64,000 bases of DNA from Entamoeba invadens IP1 (taxonomy: Eukaryota; Evosea; Mastigamoebida; Endamoebidae), in NCBI RefSeq assembly GCF_000330505.1, contig NW_004440113.1:263305-327304 (forward strand), given 5' to 3'. This document shows, one piece after another, positions 1 through 12,000 of the stretch. Under the pieces are notes generated by a model that saw only the letters and a list, made by a program, of their open reading frames with translations, had not been told where the DNA came from and made no database searches. How positions within the stretch are numbered: the first letter of the stretch is position 1; the number at the start of each line of letters is the position of its first letter. A program made the position numbers and the translations under genes.

Positions 1-1584
1 TAATTATAAACAAAAAATGTCAATCGTTTTTATATTATGTGTCATATTATAATATAATTAGTTTGTCGAATCTAAAATAAAATTTTGTTATTTTTATGTT
101 GTTTTCACTGAGCTTCTGATGAAATATATATATTTTTTCATCAAACACGTTTGAATTAATTAAAAAACAACAAAAGTAACATTTGAATTGTTTTTTTTTT
201 CAAAAAAATAATTTAATGATATTGGTTATTGTTGGATTTTTTTGTTCTTTTTTGTTTTTTTATTCATTTTTTTAACATCAATTGCAATAATAATTAAATG
301 TTGGCAAAAATCGAAAAACTTTATAATTAAATTAAAATTGATGAAAATGCAAAATGTTATTCCTTTTTTGATTTTTAATAAAAATGTTTTTTAAAATATA
401 GGGATTTTTAAGATCTTAAATTGGTGAAATATTTTACCAATTTTTTCTCTTTTTTGGTAAACAGGTAAAATGGATTTTACTTCATCCCTAGTAAAAAACA
501 AAGAAAAAATAAAGTTGCACACTTATTCGGAATGACTTTACTTAAAAGCATGAAATGTTGTTTATGTGTGAATTTATGATCATTTGTATCTCATTATTAT
601 AAACTTTTGGTTGATTAATTGAATATTAGACTTTCCTGAGACCATTATAATAAAAATAATAAAATTGAAAAAATGCCCCTATAACGGTAAAGTCAGTCTA
701 AAAATTTCATTTATTTCACACCAAGTTTTTATTCTGTTTAAAATAAAAACAAATTTGTAATTGATTTTTAGTGCCAAATTTGTGGGAAATAAATATATTC
801 TATCCCTGTGTTAGCCTCTTTAAATTGGTGAAAACCAAATATTGATTGAATCACACACTAATGCAATTTTTACTGTATCGATTATGTTACGTTTAATTAA
901 AATACATCCAATAAAACATACACTTAAAAAACGGTTTATTGATTTAATTCTATTCGTGATTATAATTTTGTTTTTTCAATAACATTTTATATCCAGTTAA
1001 CTCATTAAAAAAAGTTCCCACTCAAAGTTAAAAAGTTAGTTATAAATGTGAAACTAACATTATATTATAATATTATAATATTCTTTTATTGTATTTTAAA
1101 AAATAGGACTGAAATACACAAAACTGCTTTTTTAAAATAATAATTATATATAAATAGCTAAATACTAACTAATGTTTTGAAAAACTGTATTAAAAAGTGT
1201 TATACAGTTAAATTATTTTTTACTATTGTTGTGATAAATTTTAATTACAATAGAATCAAAATTTAAAATAAGTAATTGTTCCTTCAAAAAACTCCAACTC
1301 TTTTTTATTAGAACTGTTTAATTAAATTTATATAAAAAACTACCACCCCTTTTTTCCACCAACAAAAACAATTATTTTGTTATTATAAATATAATTTACA
1401 AATATACAACGGAGTTTTTTGATATTTATACCAATGTCAACGAAAATACACCAACAAACATTTTATTGAGAATAGTGCTAGTAAAAAATATAATAAAATT
1501 AATTAGAATTGTTTCTATTCAAACTCTTTTGGATTTTTCACTACCAAGAACACAAATACAAACTCAACTTGTTAATCACTTTCA
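1..1584. other. Intergenic, AT-rich, no gene seen
   Basis: No convincing coding stretch on either strand. The DNA is very AT-rich with many homopolymer runs. A small quasi-palindrome lies near 418-446 (AAATTGGT ... ACCAATTT), and its left arm with following bases recurs once near 818-830. The last 150 bases lead into the surface-protein gene; no core promoter motif could be named with confidence. Confidence 0.6.
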
Positions 1585-4500
1585 ATGCTTGTATTAGCTT
1601 TGCTTTTAGCAACTGGACTTACACGACCAAGTGAGTGTAACACCTACATTACACTTACACAGTCATCAAGTCCAACCCTTTTTCATAACATGAGTGTAAA
1701 TTGTTATTTGGTTATACCAAGTGGTGTGACACTGTCTGTGACTGATATTTATGGTACTGGAAAGGTTATAATAGTCAGTGGAGGTGCGCTAGTAGCAGAG
1801 AGTTTTACTTCTGGCTTTATAGAGAACTCGGGGACTTTAACAATAAGTCGAGCAACAGAAAATTCCAAGTTACAGAATAACATTGGTGCCACATGTACTT
1901 TACAATTCTCAGCAACAACAACTTCAGTTGGGTTTCTCAGCAACAATGGAAATTTGGTGTTTTCTGAAACACAGATGAAAACGGATGGTGAAGACTTACT
2001 TATCACTTTTAATCAATTGTATACTACAGCCAGTTTTATTGTCACTCCAAGGTATCAACTCATATGTAACACTTTGGGTACAATGGATGCTACCACTGCG
2101 TTGTCCATCACTTCAAATAAATACAAAATTCAAGTTGTACAAGTCGACTCAAATTTGATATTTTACCAGTTCTTTAATATGATATACTTCCAAACAACTT
2201 CGACTCTAGAAAATACTGTAAAGTGCACAGCAACAAATTCAATGCCAATGTCAACTTTGGCTTCAAGTCATGAGAATGGGTACATTGTTTGCCCTTGCCA
2301 CTTACTTGGAGTTACTTGTTCTTTAAATTATGGATCATTTAATACCACAATAACAGCAAATACCAACGTCAAAATTGGTGAGATCTCTGGAAATGAAGTC
2401 ACTATCAAAGGAACAGAAGCTTCAACAAGAATTTATATTGGAACATTGAAAGCAAACACTACACATTTGCAAAGCGCTACATTTACTATAACAACCGCAA
2501 GTGGAAGTATCGACACAAATAAGGGAGACGTCTCAATCGCGGCATTTTCTGGCTTATCACTAAGAGGGGAAAACACAAAACTTGTAGTCTCGTCTACGAC
2601 CACCCCAACATACACTATCAGTGGCGGTTCACTCATGTTACTCGCGTCTTCTGGTAAACCAACAATCACAACAACCGGAACAATTGTTAAATCAACTGTC
2701 ACTTTTGGTGCTATTTCTTTCAGTGCGACTGTCAACTTGGACCAAAATGGAGAACTCGACTTAACAAGAATTACTGGCGTGTCAACTGGTGATGGTGCAC
2801 CATCAATAAAAGGAGTTTCAGGAGCAGTGGTATACCCACCATATTACCAAGATCCATTGAAAGTACTTGGACTTTTAAAGAATGAATGGAAATCGTCATG
2901 CGATAAAATGAAATTAACATTTGACACTTCACCAACACCTCCAACCTGTTCTCTTTGTGAAGTTGAAGATCCTTTTAATATAGACCATTTTGGTTGCACA
3001 GCTTATAAGACAAGTGGTACAAATACGCTCACAATTGATGACAATAATTCTGGATTATTTACTAATAAAAAACTAATAGTGTATCGAGATGGAATCACTG
3101 TATCAAAAGATGTCGTCTTTTCCGAACTGAGTTTGTCAAATAGAAATAACATCTTGATACAATGTACAACCGAAGGAAGCCAACCAATCGTGAAACCAAA
3201 AGTACTCACAGACTACAAGTCACTGACTTTGAAAAATGTTGTTCTTGACTTGACCGGTGTTACTGCTAATATAGCATTGGCGTCGCTCACTCTTGTGAAC
3301 TCAGTTGTGAAAAATCCAACTCTTGAAACAAACAATGTGGTAAACATTGGGACCTTATCGATGGACTCTAAAAGTAAGGTAGAGGTGCCAACCGGATATA
3401 AACTTGTTGTTGAGACAGCAAACTTCGATATGTCTACACTCGAAGGTGATAACAATGGTCCACTGATCAACACGGATTCATTTGCATCGTTTGTAGTTAA
3501 TGGAATCGTTTCTGTTCAAGACCCTCCAACAGCAACACATTATATGGTCATTGCAATAAGCACATCAGCACAAGTGTATCAAGGCTCTCTGCCAACACAA
3601 ATCAAAAACAAGTGCTCACAAAGAGCACTAGTGTATAACTCAGACGTTCAGTCATTCAATTGTTCGTCTCTTACACAATTGGAAACAAAGACATGCACTG
3701 TCAACTCAACTTATTTGAAGGACTCTGTAGATCTTGATAAAGACGTGTATTTGTCCAACCCCGATAAGGCTTGCCCGTGTTATAATGACATTTCTGGGAA
3801 GGGTGGGGACTGTCTCATCCACCTTGAAACTACCTCTGCCACCCCAGTCACAGTTATGGCAACAAAAGATGAACACAGATTTACAAAAATGGAACTTACT
3901 GGAAACTTCACTTTGAACCTCAAAGTGCTTGTCATCTACTCGACACTTACGTTGAATGGTGGGGTTGTGACAATAAATTCAGAGTCAAACACGAAAATTG
4001 CTGCTATTGAAATTACAAAAACAACAACACTTGTGCTCAACACCCCATCAACAATTGGAAAAATCACTGTGAAAGACGGCGTCGAATTCACTCTGAAATG
4101 CAACTATGACACTTTCATCGAGGCTTCAAATGTTGGAGCTTTTGGGCTTTATGTTGGTAAAACGTTGTCGATCAGAGGTGCAGATTCTATTGTTACAATC
4201 AATTTGCTTGATGTCAAAATGACTGCGACTCAAATGAGTAAAGTTTATATCTTTGGAGGCGCCAAGTTGAACTTCAGCGAAGCAACAGTCAAACTTGAAA
4301 AGAGTAAGGACTTCAAAGACACTTCTGTGATTGAAGCTGATAATGTCAATTCAATCACTTTTGTAAATACAAACAATAAAGATCCAGTCAAAACAGAGAT
4401 GTCTGGTGAGGCTGCAGCTCAAGTGTGCACCCCATTTGTTCTGTTCTCTACCGCATCACAAACTGAAGAAAAGTTCAGAACTGCCAACTCAGACTTAGGA

Positions 4501-7011
4501 TGTGGTGGGTCGATGTGGATCATCTGCCCAACAGGAGTCAAAAGATCAAATTACGTTTGTAAAGGAAGTACAGAATGCGTCTTTGCTGATCCCATCAACA
4601 AAGAAACCATTCAAATCAATGCTTTTGAGAGTAATTCCTATGTCAATACAAGAGACTGCCCATGCTCTAAATCAACGGGTTCAGTCTTCACGTCTGGGTG
4701 CAACACTAAAATACCAGGCACACTTTCGGGAATGACAATAACAAACATCACCGGCAACTTCAAACAACTCAAGGCAGAGGCAAGTGTCAACTTGGGGTTC
4801 AGAACAGTCATCGTGGAAGAACTTATGTTAAGAGGAAAAGTAGTCATATTTTCAGATGAGAAAATTGATAACGACACATTCACAGACGACACCACATACA
4901 GTGGAGTTGGGTCTTTAACTGCTACTGTGTTGAACATCTACACCAAACAACCAACTAAATTGACTTTCAATGTGCCAACATCCATTTTGGGAACAAAGTC
5001 GAGTGAGACAGCTTCGTTGTTGATACTCTTTACTAAGACTTCTTACATCGGACTTGGTAATGTTAAGAAAGATAAAGAAGAAAATGGAAATGTCTATACA
5101 TACCTTGGAAATTCAACATCAGTTGCTATCACCGCAGAACAAAAGTCAGAAGACAAAGAAGTTAAATTCACTTTGGAACTTGCTCCCGAAGTTGCGAACT
5201 CTGATATCTCACTGAGTGGTAACGTGCCATTTATCATTGACAGCGACTTCATTGCAAGATCTGTTGTTGTGAGCAGAGGAAGTAACAATGACACTATAAA
5301 TGCACTTCCATTCATACAACTCAAAGAAAGCAGATACTTCTCAGTTGAGTCGTTGTCTGTTATTCCATTGGAGCTCACATCGTATGTAGTGACGTACGCG
5401 TCTGACATATATCACGTGAGTATTGCAAATGAGGATAAGATGTCGCAGTCACTGAAGACAGACATAGACCACTCGATGTTGCTGTACAAAACAAGTGCAG
5501 ACGATGAGACAAGACCACCAATTCTATGTGAGTTGACTGTGCCTGTACCAGAAGAGCCAGACACTCCAGACGTAACACCAACTGCTTTTGTCAAGATGGA
5601 AGGCGAAGACAACACAACAACACTTGTGTCTGTTGTGCAGTACAACGAGACTGCAGCAGACAACGCAAAGATATACAACAGAAGTGGATGTCCATGCAAT
5701 GGAAGATACTGCGTGACTACAATAACAGCAGAATACACAGCACTCATCAACGCAACATCAATTGGATCTAACCAAATAAACCAATTCATTGTTCAAAACA
5801 CAAAAGCAGTTGAAGTTGCAAGTGACATTCTGAACACAAAGGTGATGACAGTCAATGGGGATGCACCAGTCGTCTTCTCGATCGACACGTTGACAGTTGG
5901 TAAAACATTTGAATTCAACGCGGACACCGTCAACATGACATTCAACAACACAAAGAAGATGAGCATTGCACCATTCACAATCAACCAACCACAAAACTCA
6001 GACAAATCAATCCATGTAGCACTGTACTCACGCAGTTCGTCACTCTCTAACAACTTTGAATTCTCAAAGGTTGATGTGTTTGATGACTTGGTTGTGGAAG
6101 ATGCAGCAGACAACGAGCGAATGGCACTGTTTGTGACATCGTCTGCATCAACAAACATCACCAACTTGGAGGTGAGCAACGCACGACTTTATCTCCAACA
6201 GGGAAAATTCAACATTCTCGACAACGAAGTTGTCTTGCTCATCAAAAAGCCAGAGGCATTCCCACTGATGTTTTCAACTGGTGCTTCAGTCAGTTGGCCA
6301 GAAGGCACAATCAAGATCGTTGTCGACCCATCACTCCCCAAAGACGTGCCAATCTTCATCATGAGAGTTGGTCTTGGAAAGAACTTCACAGCTGAAAACG
6401 GTGTGAAATTCAGTGTTGTAGAAGGAACAAAAGCAGCACATTTGAAGAGCGCGTCATTCTCGTCATACACCATCAAACAAATCTGTTCGATTTATGTTGC
6501 ACTTGTGCCAAGCGATTTTGTCGAAGCAGGATATGAGTGCCCAACAGATCCAACTGATGCAAGTGAGCAAAACAACCTTGAACCAATTGTCAAAAAGGAT
6601 GTGCCAACATGGGTCATTGTCATCTTGATCATCATCGGTATCTTCATTGTCATCATTTTGATCTTGTTTGTCGTCTTTGTTATTGTTGCAAGAAAGATCT
6701 TGTTGAAAAGAAAAGCGCCAAAAGTGTTCAACGACGAAGATAATATGTTCTTTAAAACAGAACCTTCTGAGGATACAAAAGAAACAACAAAGGAAGAAAC
6801 TAAAGATGACTCGTCGCTTGAAGAATCGTCGTCATCTATGTCATCGTCGTCATCGTCCAAATCCGACTCTAATTCCGAGAGTGAATCGGACAGTAATTCG
6901 GATATAAAGTCTGAGAGTAAGACAAGTAACAAATCCGATGTACAACAAAAGAACAATGTAAGTAATAAATCAACATCGAAATCAGACACCTCTGACGATG
7001 AGTCCAATTAA
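1585..7011 (+). CDS. Giant type I surface membrane protein with CPC modules
   Basis: Single uninterrupted frame of 1808 residues; no family name recognised. Residues 1-18 form a hydrophobic signal peptide (MLVLALLLATGLTRPSEC). The long ectodomain is rich in Thr, Ser, Asn, Val and N-x-S/T sites and has the look of beta-helix or beta-sandwich repeats. Four Cys-Pro-Cys motifs, near residues 236, 730, 1025 and 1369, each open a similar segment (CPC, a further Cys about 5-15 residues on, then a Thr/Ser-rich run), so the protein is probably modular. A single transmembrane helix lies at about 1675-1702, followed by basic residues and a cytosolic tail of roughly 100 residues that is Ser/Glu/Asp-rich. 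Likely a plasma-membrane glycoprotein; adhesion is only a guess. Some Entamoeba transmembrane kinases have Cys-patterned ectodomains, but no kinase domain follows here. Confidence 0.85.
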   Translation: MLVLALLLATGLTRPSECNTYITLTQSSSPTLFHNMSVNCYLVIPSGVTLSVTDIYGTGKVIIVSGGALVAESFTSGFIENSGTLTISRATENSKLQNNIGATCTLQFSATTTSVGFLSNNGNLVFSETQMKTDGEDLLITFNQLYTTASFIVTPRYQLICNTLGTMDATTALSITSNKYKIQVVQVDSNLIFYQFFNMIYFQTTSTLENTVKCTATNSMPMSTLASSHENGYIVCPCHLLGVTCSLNYGSFNTTITANTNVKIGEISGNEVTIKGTEASTRIYIGTLKANTTHLQSATFTITTASGSIDTNKGDVSIAAFSGLSLRGENTKLVVSSTTTPTYTISGGSLMLLASSGKPTITTTGTIVKSTVTFGAISFSATVNLDQNGELDLTRITGVSTGDGAPSIKGVSGAVVYPPYYQDPLKVLGLLKNEWKSSCDKMKLTFDTSPTPPTCSLCEVEDPFNIDHFGCTAYKTSGTNTLTIDDNNSGLFTNKKLIVYRDGITVSKDVVFSELSLSNRNNILIQCTTEGSQPIVKPKVLTDYKSLTLKNVVLDLTGVTANIALASLTLVNSVVKNPTLETNNVVNIGTLSMDSKSKVEVPTGYKLVVETANFDMSTLEGDNNGPLINTDSFASFVVNGIVSVQDPPTATHYMVIAISTSAQVYQGSLPTQIKNKCSQRALVYNSDVQSFNCSSLTQLETKTCTVNSTYLKDSVDLDKDVYLSNPDKACPCYNDISGKGGDCLIHLETTSATPVTVMATKDEHRFTKMELTGNFTLNLKVLVIYSTLTLNGGVVTINSESNTKIAAIEITKTTTLVLNTPSTIGKITVKDGVEFTLKCNYDTFIEASNVGAFGLYVGKTLSIRGADSIVTINLLDVKMTATQMSKVYIFGGAKLNFSEATVKLEKSKDFKDTSVIEADNVNSITFVNTNNKDPVKTEMSGEAAAQVCTPFVLFSTASQTEEKFRTANSDLGCGGSMWIICPTGVKRSNYVCKGSTECVFADPINKETIQINAFESNSYVNTRDCPCSKSTGSVFTSGCNTKIPGTLSGMTITNITGNFKQLKAEASVNLGFRTVIVEELMLRGKVVIFSDEKIDNDTFTDDTTYSGVGSLTATVLNIYTKQPTKLTFNVPTSILGTKSSETASLLILFTKTSYIGLGNVKKDKEENGNVYTYLGNSTSVAITAEQKSEDKEVKFTLELAPEVANSDISLSGNVPFIIDSDFIARSVVVSRGSNNDTINALPFIQLKESRYFSVESLSVIPLELTSYVVTYASDIYHVSIANEDKMSQSLKTDIDHSMLLYKTSADDETRPPILCELTVPVPEEPDTPDVTPTAFVKMEGEDNTTTLVSVVQYNETAADNAKIYNRSGCPCNGRYCVTTITAEYTALINATSIGSNQINQFIVQNTKAVEVASDILNTKVMTVNGDAPVVFSIDTLTVGKTFEFNADTVNMTFNNTKKMSIAPFTINQPQNSDKSIHVALYSRSSSLSNNFEFSKVDVFDDLVVEDAADNERMALFVTSSASTNITNLEVSNARLYLQQGKFNILDNEVVLLIKKPEAFPLMFSTGASVSWPEGTIKIVVDPSLPKDVPIFIMRVGLGKNFTAENGVKFSVVEGTKAAHLKSASFSSYTIKQICSIYVALVPSDFVEAGYECPTDPTDASEQNNLEPIVKKDVPTWVIVILIIIGIFIVIILILFVVFVIVARKILLKRKAPKVFNDEDNMFFKTEPSEDTKETTKEETKDDSSLEESSSSMSSSSSSKSDSNSESESDSNSDIKSESKTSNKSDVQQKNNVSNKSTSKSDTSDDESN

Positions 7012-7250
7012 TTCGTTTTTAATTAATTATTAGTAAATCTATTATATCTTAATGGGTTAATAGTATTACCTTTGAATCGAACTTCTTCTAGTTACAATAA
7101 TAGTAAATATATTATATTATACTAGAATTATATATATAATAAATAAATCTATAATATATGTATATATATATAACTATTGCTTCTAATATATAATAGCTTA
7201 AACTAGAATTATAATTATAATCAGAATAAAAGAATAAATTGTCTAACATT

Positions 7251-8805
7251 TTACTTTGGGGCTCGATGTGGAAGGGTTGGTGGTGATGCTTGTCTATTTT
7301 GTTTTACGCCCCCATTAACTGGCTGTGTCAAATTTGTTGTATTTAAAGACGATTGTTGACTCTTTAACATACGGTCTCGTTGTGGCGGCACTTTTGGCAT
7401 TTTAAGTGCAACACGTGGAGACGAACTTAGTGTTTCATTCTGGCACGAGACACACATATTTTTTGGTCGTGTAGTTGTAGTCATACTCTTAGAGTCATTT
7501 GCGCATTCTTTCTTACCAAAAATGAAGTCTGACTCTTTAATAATGAAAGTGAGCATTTCGATATATTGGCCAATGTCATCAGTCAACACATTGAACATAG
7601 TCGGTGTCCAACACACAGCTAAATTCTTTTCATTCATCAAATTCTTTTCTGCATTCTGTGAAATCGTGTGGCACATTTGGCATATCGCCTTGAAGTATGT
7701 TATTTTCTCCTTTGCCATCCAATTGTCATTTGCAAATAGTTTAGTCAAATATTCTATTCGCTCGACTCGGTCCGTCGACCTTTCTACTTGATTAGATGCC
7801 TCATCTATTTATATGTCCCAAATGGTATAATATTATAGTAAAAATACTATAAAACAAACTATATACTGACAGTAAGTCTTGTGAAACGGAACTACTCAAC
7901 AACATCCCTGGTAAGTCTCTTGTGAATGTCTTTAACATGTAGGTGATGGTGTCATACCCCAATTCATCCAAATTTGTGACTGTCATTCTGTGGTATATTT
8001 CATTCATCATTTTAACGCTTCCCGTTGTCCGAAAAAGACCTTCGTAATCGACGTATTTAGTCTCGACAATATTGATCATCTGTTCAACGAGTTTAGGCAC
8101 TTCGTCTTTGTTCCTACACTCTGCGTCGAGTATTTCCACGAGGAGCTGCCCGACGTATAGTGTGTTTTTTAAATGAAGTGTTGGTATCACCTTTTCCTTG
8201 TCGGCGATCTTTTTGATCAAATCATTAACATTAGAATTTGTTTTGTAAAATTCTTCAAAGTTATTACCAAAAGTGTTATAAATTTTATATGGTTGTGTGC
8301 GGATGATATAATTCCGTAACTCGAAAATATTGTCCAGTTGATATTTCATTACAGTCATTGTTTCCAAAGTGTCCACAGGCTTTCTCATGTTCCTTGTGAA
8401 TGTTTGTTTGACATCAGAAATTTCTTTGAGTAGCGTATCGCTTTGTTTAATAACACACTTTGTTACTTCTTCTTTCAGTATTAAGAAATTGCCTTGGACA
8501 AACAACAGAAAGTTTGTTTCAAATGTTGTCGCGTCTTTTTGTTCTTGAGTTGTGTCCCTTGTACTAAAGAAATTTTGTTGCAAGTCCGAGAGGTTACCAA
8601 GTTGGTCGATAACAACAGTATAAGCTTCTAGTATCTTATTAGTAAAGTTCTTAGTCTTTTTAATATAATTTTCGTAGTCGTCCAAAGCTTTTAATTTACT
8701 GTTTGCATATTCGGACTCAGTGCACTCTTTTTTATCAACAGCGTTTGCTGCAGCGTTCACGACTCTTTCAGTTTTAGTCTTCAAGGTATCAAGGACTGAA
8801 GCCAT
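7251..8805 (-). CDS. BAR-RhoGAP protein (copy 1), two exons
   Basis: Exons 8805-7860 and 7804-7251, with a 55-nt intron (GTTTGT...AATAG) that splits the RhoGAP domain; the joined model is 499 residues. Residues about 20-210 are helical and resemble a BAR/IMD-type membrane-bending domain. Residues about 225-400 are a RhoGAP domain with the arginine finger in EGLFRTTGS, the conserved LPGML, and, after the intron, the NEKNLAVCWTPTMF helix. The tail is Pro/basic. RhoGAPs stimulate GTP hydrolysis by Rho/Rac GTPases; with a BAR domain they act at curved membrane and cortical actin. A paralogue of equal length with the intron at the same site lies at 36719-38469. Read-through of the intron gives a false hydrophobic C-terminus. 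Confidence 0.88.
7805..7859 (-). other. Spliceosomal intron, 55 nt
   Basis: Starts GTTTGTTTTATAG and ends AAATAG in the sense of the gene. Phase 1. Its removal joins the two halves of the RhoGAP domain in frame (TAT A|AT GAG). Confidence 0.85.
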
Positions 8806-9028
8806 TCTATCGCTTTTTACTATTTCGAGTTTGCTTCTTGAATTTTTCTGTTTTCAAATACAAAATCTCCTGTAAATCAAAATGACCAAATCGTTCGTGA
8901 AACTATTTGTTTAGTCTTTATTATCAAGTAAAATATTTTTAGTGCGAACAATATTATTTCTCTATGTTTATGTGTTGTCTTGATGAGAATAATAAAAGAA
9001 TAAGTTAATAAATGAATGAGACAAAGAA

Positions 9029-12000
9029 TTACACCAGAGTTGTACCATCTTCATCCAAACAGATGTTTTGAATGATTTGAAATACATTCATCGTTTCACT
9101 TGTAATCAAATGTGACATGGATTTGGATAACATCATCTCCTTAACAGTCTTCACTCCAACATGACTCCTCACAAGCAATGCGACAAACCTTAGGACTAAC
9201 ACTCGTAATTGTTTCTTCGTTGGATTTGTTTTCGATAAGCTCACAACTATTTCTATTATTGATTCATCAATTCCCTTCACAAAGATGTCAGATAATAACA
9301 AGACTAACGACAAAGTACTCTCCACTAACTCGACATTTTTAGACTTCAGAAAAACAAGAATGTTTTGGGAATATTTCGCGATCATTTCAATGACTAAATC
9401 ACGTGATTTTGACGTCACAAGTGTCGTTATAATTTCAAGTAGTTTCGCAGTGAATAAATCAGATAACTTCTCTGTTCGCTTTTTAGAAATCAACTGGACT
9501 AAACTGCAAATGTGCTCGTCTGTAACTCTCTCACTAAAAAGTGTGTTCCCCAACAGTTTGAAAACTTCATTCGCGTCCTCATCAGAACGACTTTTCATCA
9601 TTTGCTCAAACACCTTTGAAACAAATTGAACGTCAAATTTCTGCACTTTCTCTTCAAATTTGGGATGCGCGAAATGATTTTGAAGAAACCCCAAGAGTTT
9701 TCTAAAGACCAATCCACCCTTTTCAATGTTTTCTATCGTGACGATAGTTTCAAGTAAATCAAAAGTCAGGTACATCCCATCTCCTCTACTCCCATCAACA
9801 AGCACTTCTAATATGACATTTTGTGTGATCACATTTTTCTGCATGAGTTGTGAGATGTCAAAAGAGACCAACACCAGTGGTAAAAAGTTGATGTCAGATG
9901 TTAAATGTGTGACAATGTTTCCTTTCACGGGCGTCTTCTGGATGTCATCAAATAACAAATTAAGTAAAATCGGGTTCGTCGATATTTTCTCTCTTCCTTC
10001 CTCATATATAGTGAATGGCAGAAGTGCTTCAAAGTACTTTTGGCTTTGAAGTACAATTGTTATAATCAGTGGAAGACAGCTTAAAAATTGCTTGATGAGT
10101 ACTGGCGAATTTACTACCCCTGAAATAAAGTCTAAAATCCTTTCAACCTTTTTATCTCCCAATTCAAACAACTCCTTTACAGCTACTGAAGCAAAAATTT
10201 CTTCAACTTCACTCATGTCACTCTTTCTGATGAACGCAAACACCCCATCAAAACCACTCAGACTTAATACCTTTGCTTTATTTACACACCTCCTTATAAA
10301 TTTGACCTTCTCATCACTCTTGGCCAATTTCACATTCATTTTAAGTAAAAAGGTGATAATCACATCCTCGGGAATATCACCCAATAATATCGTGTGAAGA
10401 ACATTTTGATCCTCACAGAGCTCTTTACCTTTTTGTTTCCCTTCAACACTTTCATCGTCCAAAACACGCATAAGGCACCCAGCCATACTCTTCTCTTTCA
10501 TTATTTTCACACACATTTCATAGTCAATATTCGCTAACACACACTTCTTCTCGCGCAAAATAAGCAACAGAAGTGCCTTTGCATATTCGGAGACATATTT
10601 ACTCTCAAGCAATTCTACTAAAGCTGTTAACACATTCTTCTTGTTGATCGCCGTTTCAAAACTGCCTCTAACCAACATCAAACTTCTGAGAATGTTCATG
10701 AGACAGACATGACTAATCCCATTCAATTGGTAATTGCCAAAATAGTAAAACAGTCTCTTTGATACTCCAGAGAAATTTGCAGTGACCAATCCAACATCAT
10801 ACATCGTCACTATTAAACCCACACCACTACCCAATAATTCATTGGATATCACATTCCGTTCATCAATGAATACACGTAATACATCGTCTTGTAAACTTGA
10901 CTTCTTGAATTTCTCGATCTCTCGCTTGTTTGCTAAGGCACTGCGAATAAAATCGAATGCAGTTGCCATGAATGTCGAATCGCACATGTTACTTATTCCA
11001 CCAAACACACTAATATAAAGCATTGGGAAAGTTTTAATCAATTCCAGATAGTCGTTGTCTTCTTTCAAAAACATTTGCGAGAGTTGAATAACCGCCGTCT
11101 TCACTTTAAAGTCGTTCAGACTCATCAACGAGGTGACTTTCTGGAACAACGAGACTCCCGCTAGTTTCACGTTTAAGAATTTTGTTTTGAGGTATTTCGA
11201 GTGGCTACAAATAGATGTACAGAGTGATATATACTCGACGATATAATTATCAGTTTCACTTGGGAAAGTCTCTGGAAGCTTGTCGACAAAGATGGAGAGA
11301 GCACTCACAAACTTTTCTTCTTTACATTTTGTCGAGAGCATGTTTCTGATGAATGGAAAGACGCTTGTCAATGGCACTTTCGTGTGCTGCAATTGTAATA
11401 TTCTTGAGAAGAGACCTTGTGTGTCCATTATATTTCGTATGAACAATGTGGCATATCGTGTGTTGTTCGTGAATTGTGTCAGTAACTCGAAGGTCATATA
11501 ATCAGCTAATTGTTCTTCGGTAAACAACGTCATAAGCCTTGCGTGGTTCCCACAATGACTCTCGAAAATGTCCTTTTGTATGATTTTGTTACCAGCGAGG
11601 TATACAAAAAATGGTAATATCTCTTTTAAATGGCTTTTCTGTTCGACGCTTTGACACAGAAAACAGACAAAGTCGGTTTGTATCAAATATTCCATGAAAT
11701 TGGAACGGATCTCTGCGTGGGTATAAATATGACTTAAAGCAACATACACCAATGTGGGATCCGCTAATTCCATTCGAACACTTTCCAAAACGACTTGGAG
11801 AATACCACGAGACTCAAAGATCTCAAAAGCTTCTACGCCAAACATCTGATTAATTTGGTCGAAGATGTAGACGCCCTCGTTTCGTTTATCAATGTTATTT
11901 GATCGTAGCATCATTTCAACAATTTCTATGTGTTCAACCAATATCAATTCAGCAACATTCCGCCCATTGGTAGTGTCGTACAACATCATCGTTTCTATTA

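Noticed and set aside
7110..7190. TATATA-rich stretch as a functional repeat
   Set aside because: Irregular AT microsatellite of the sort seen in most spacers here.
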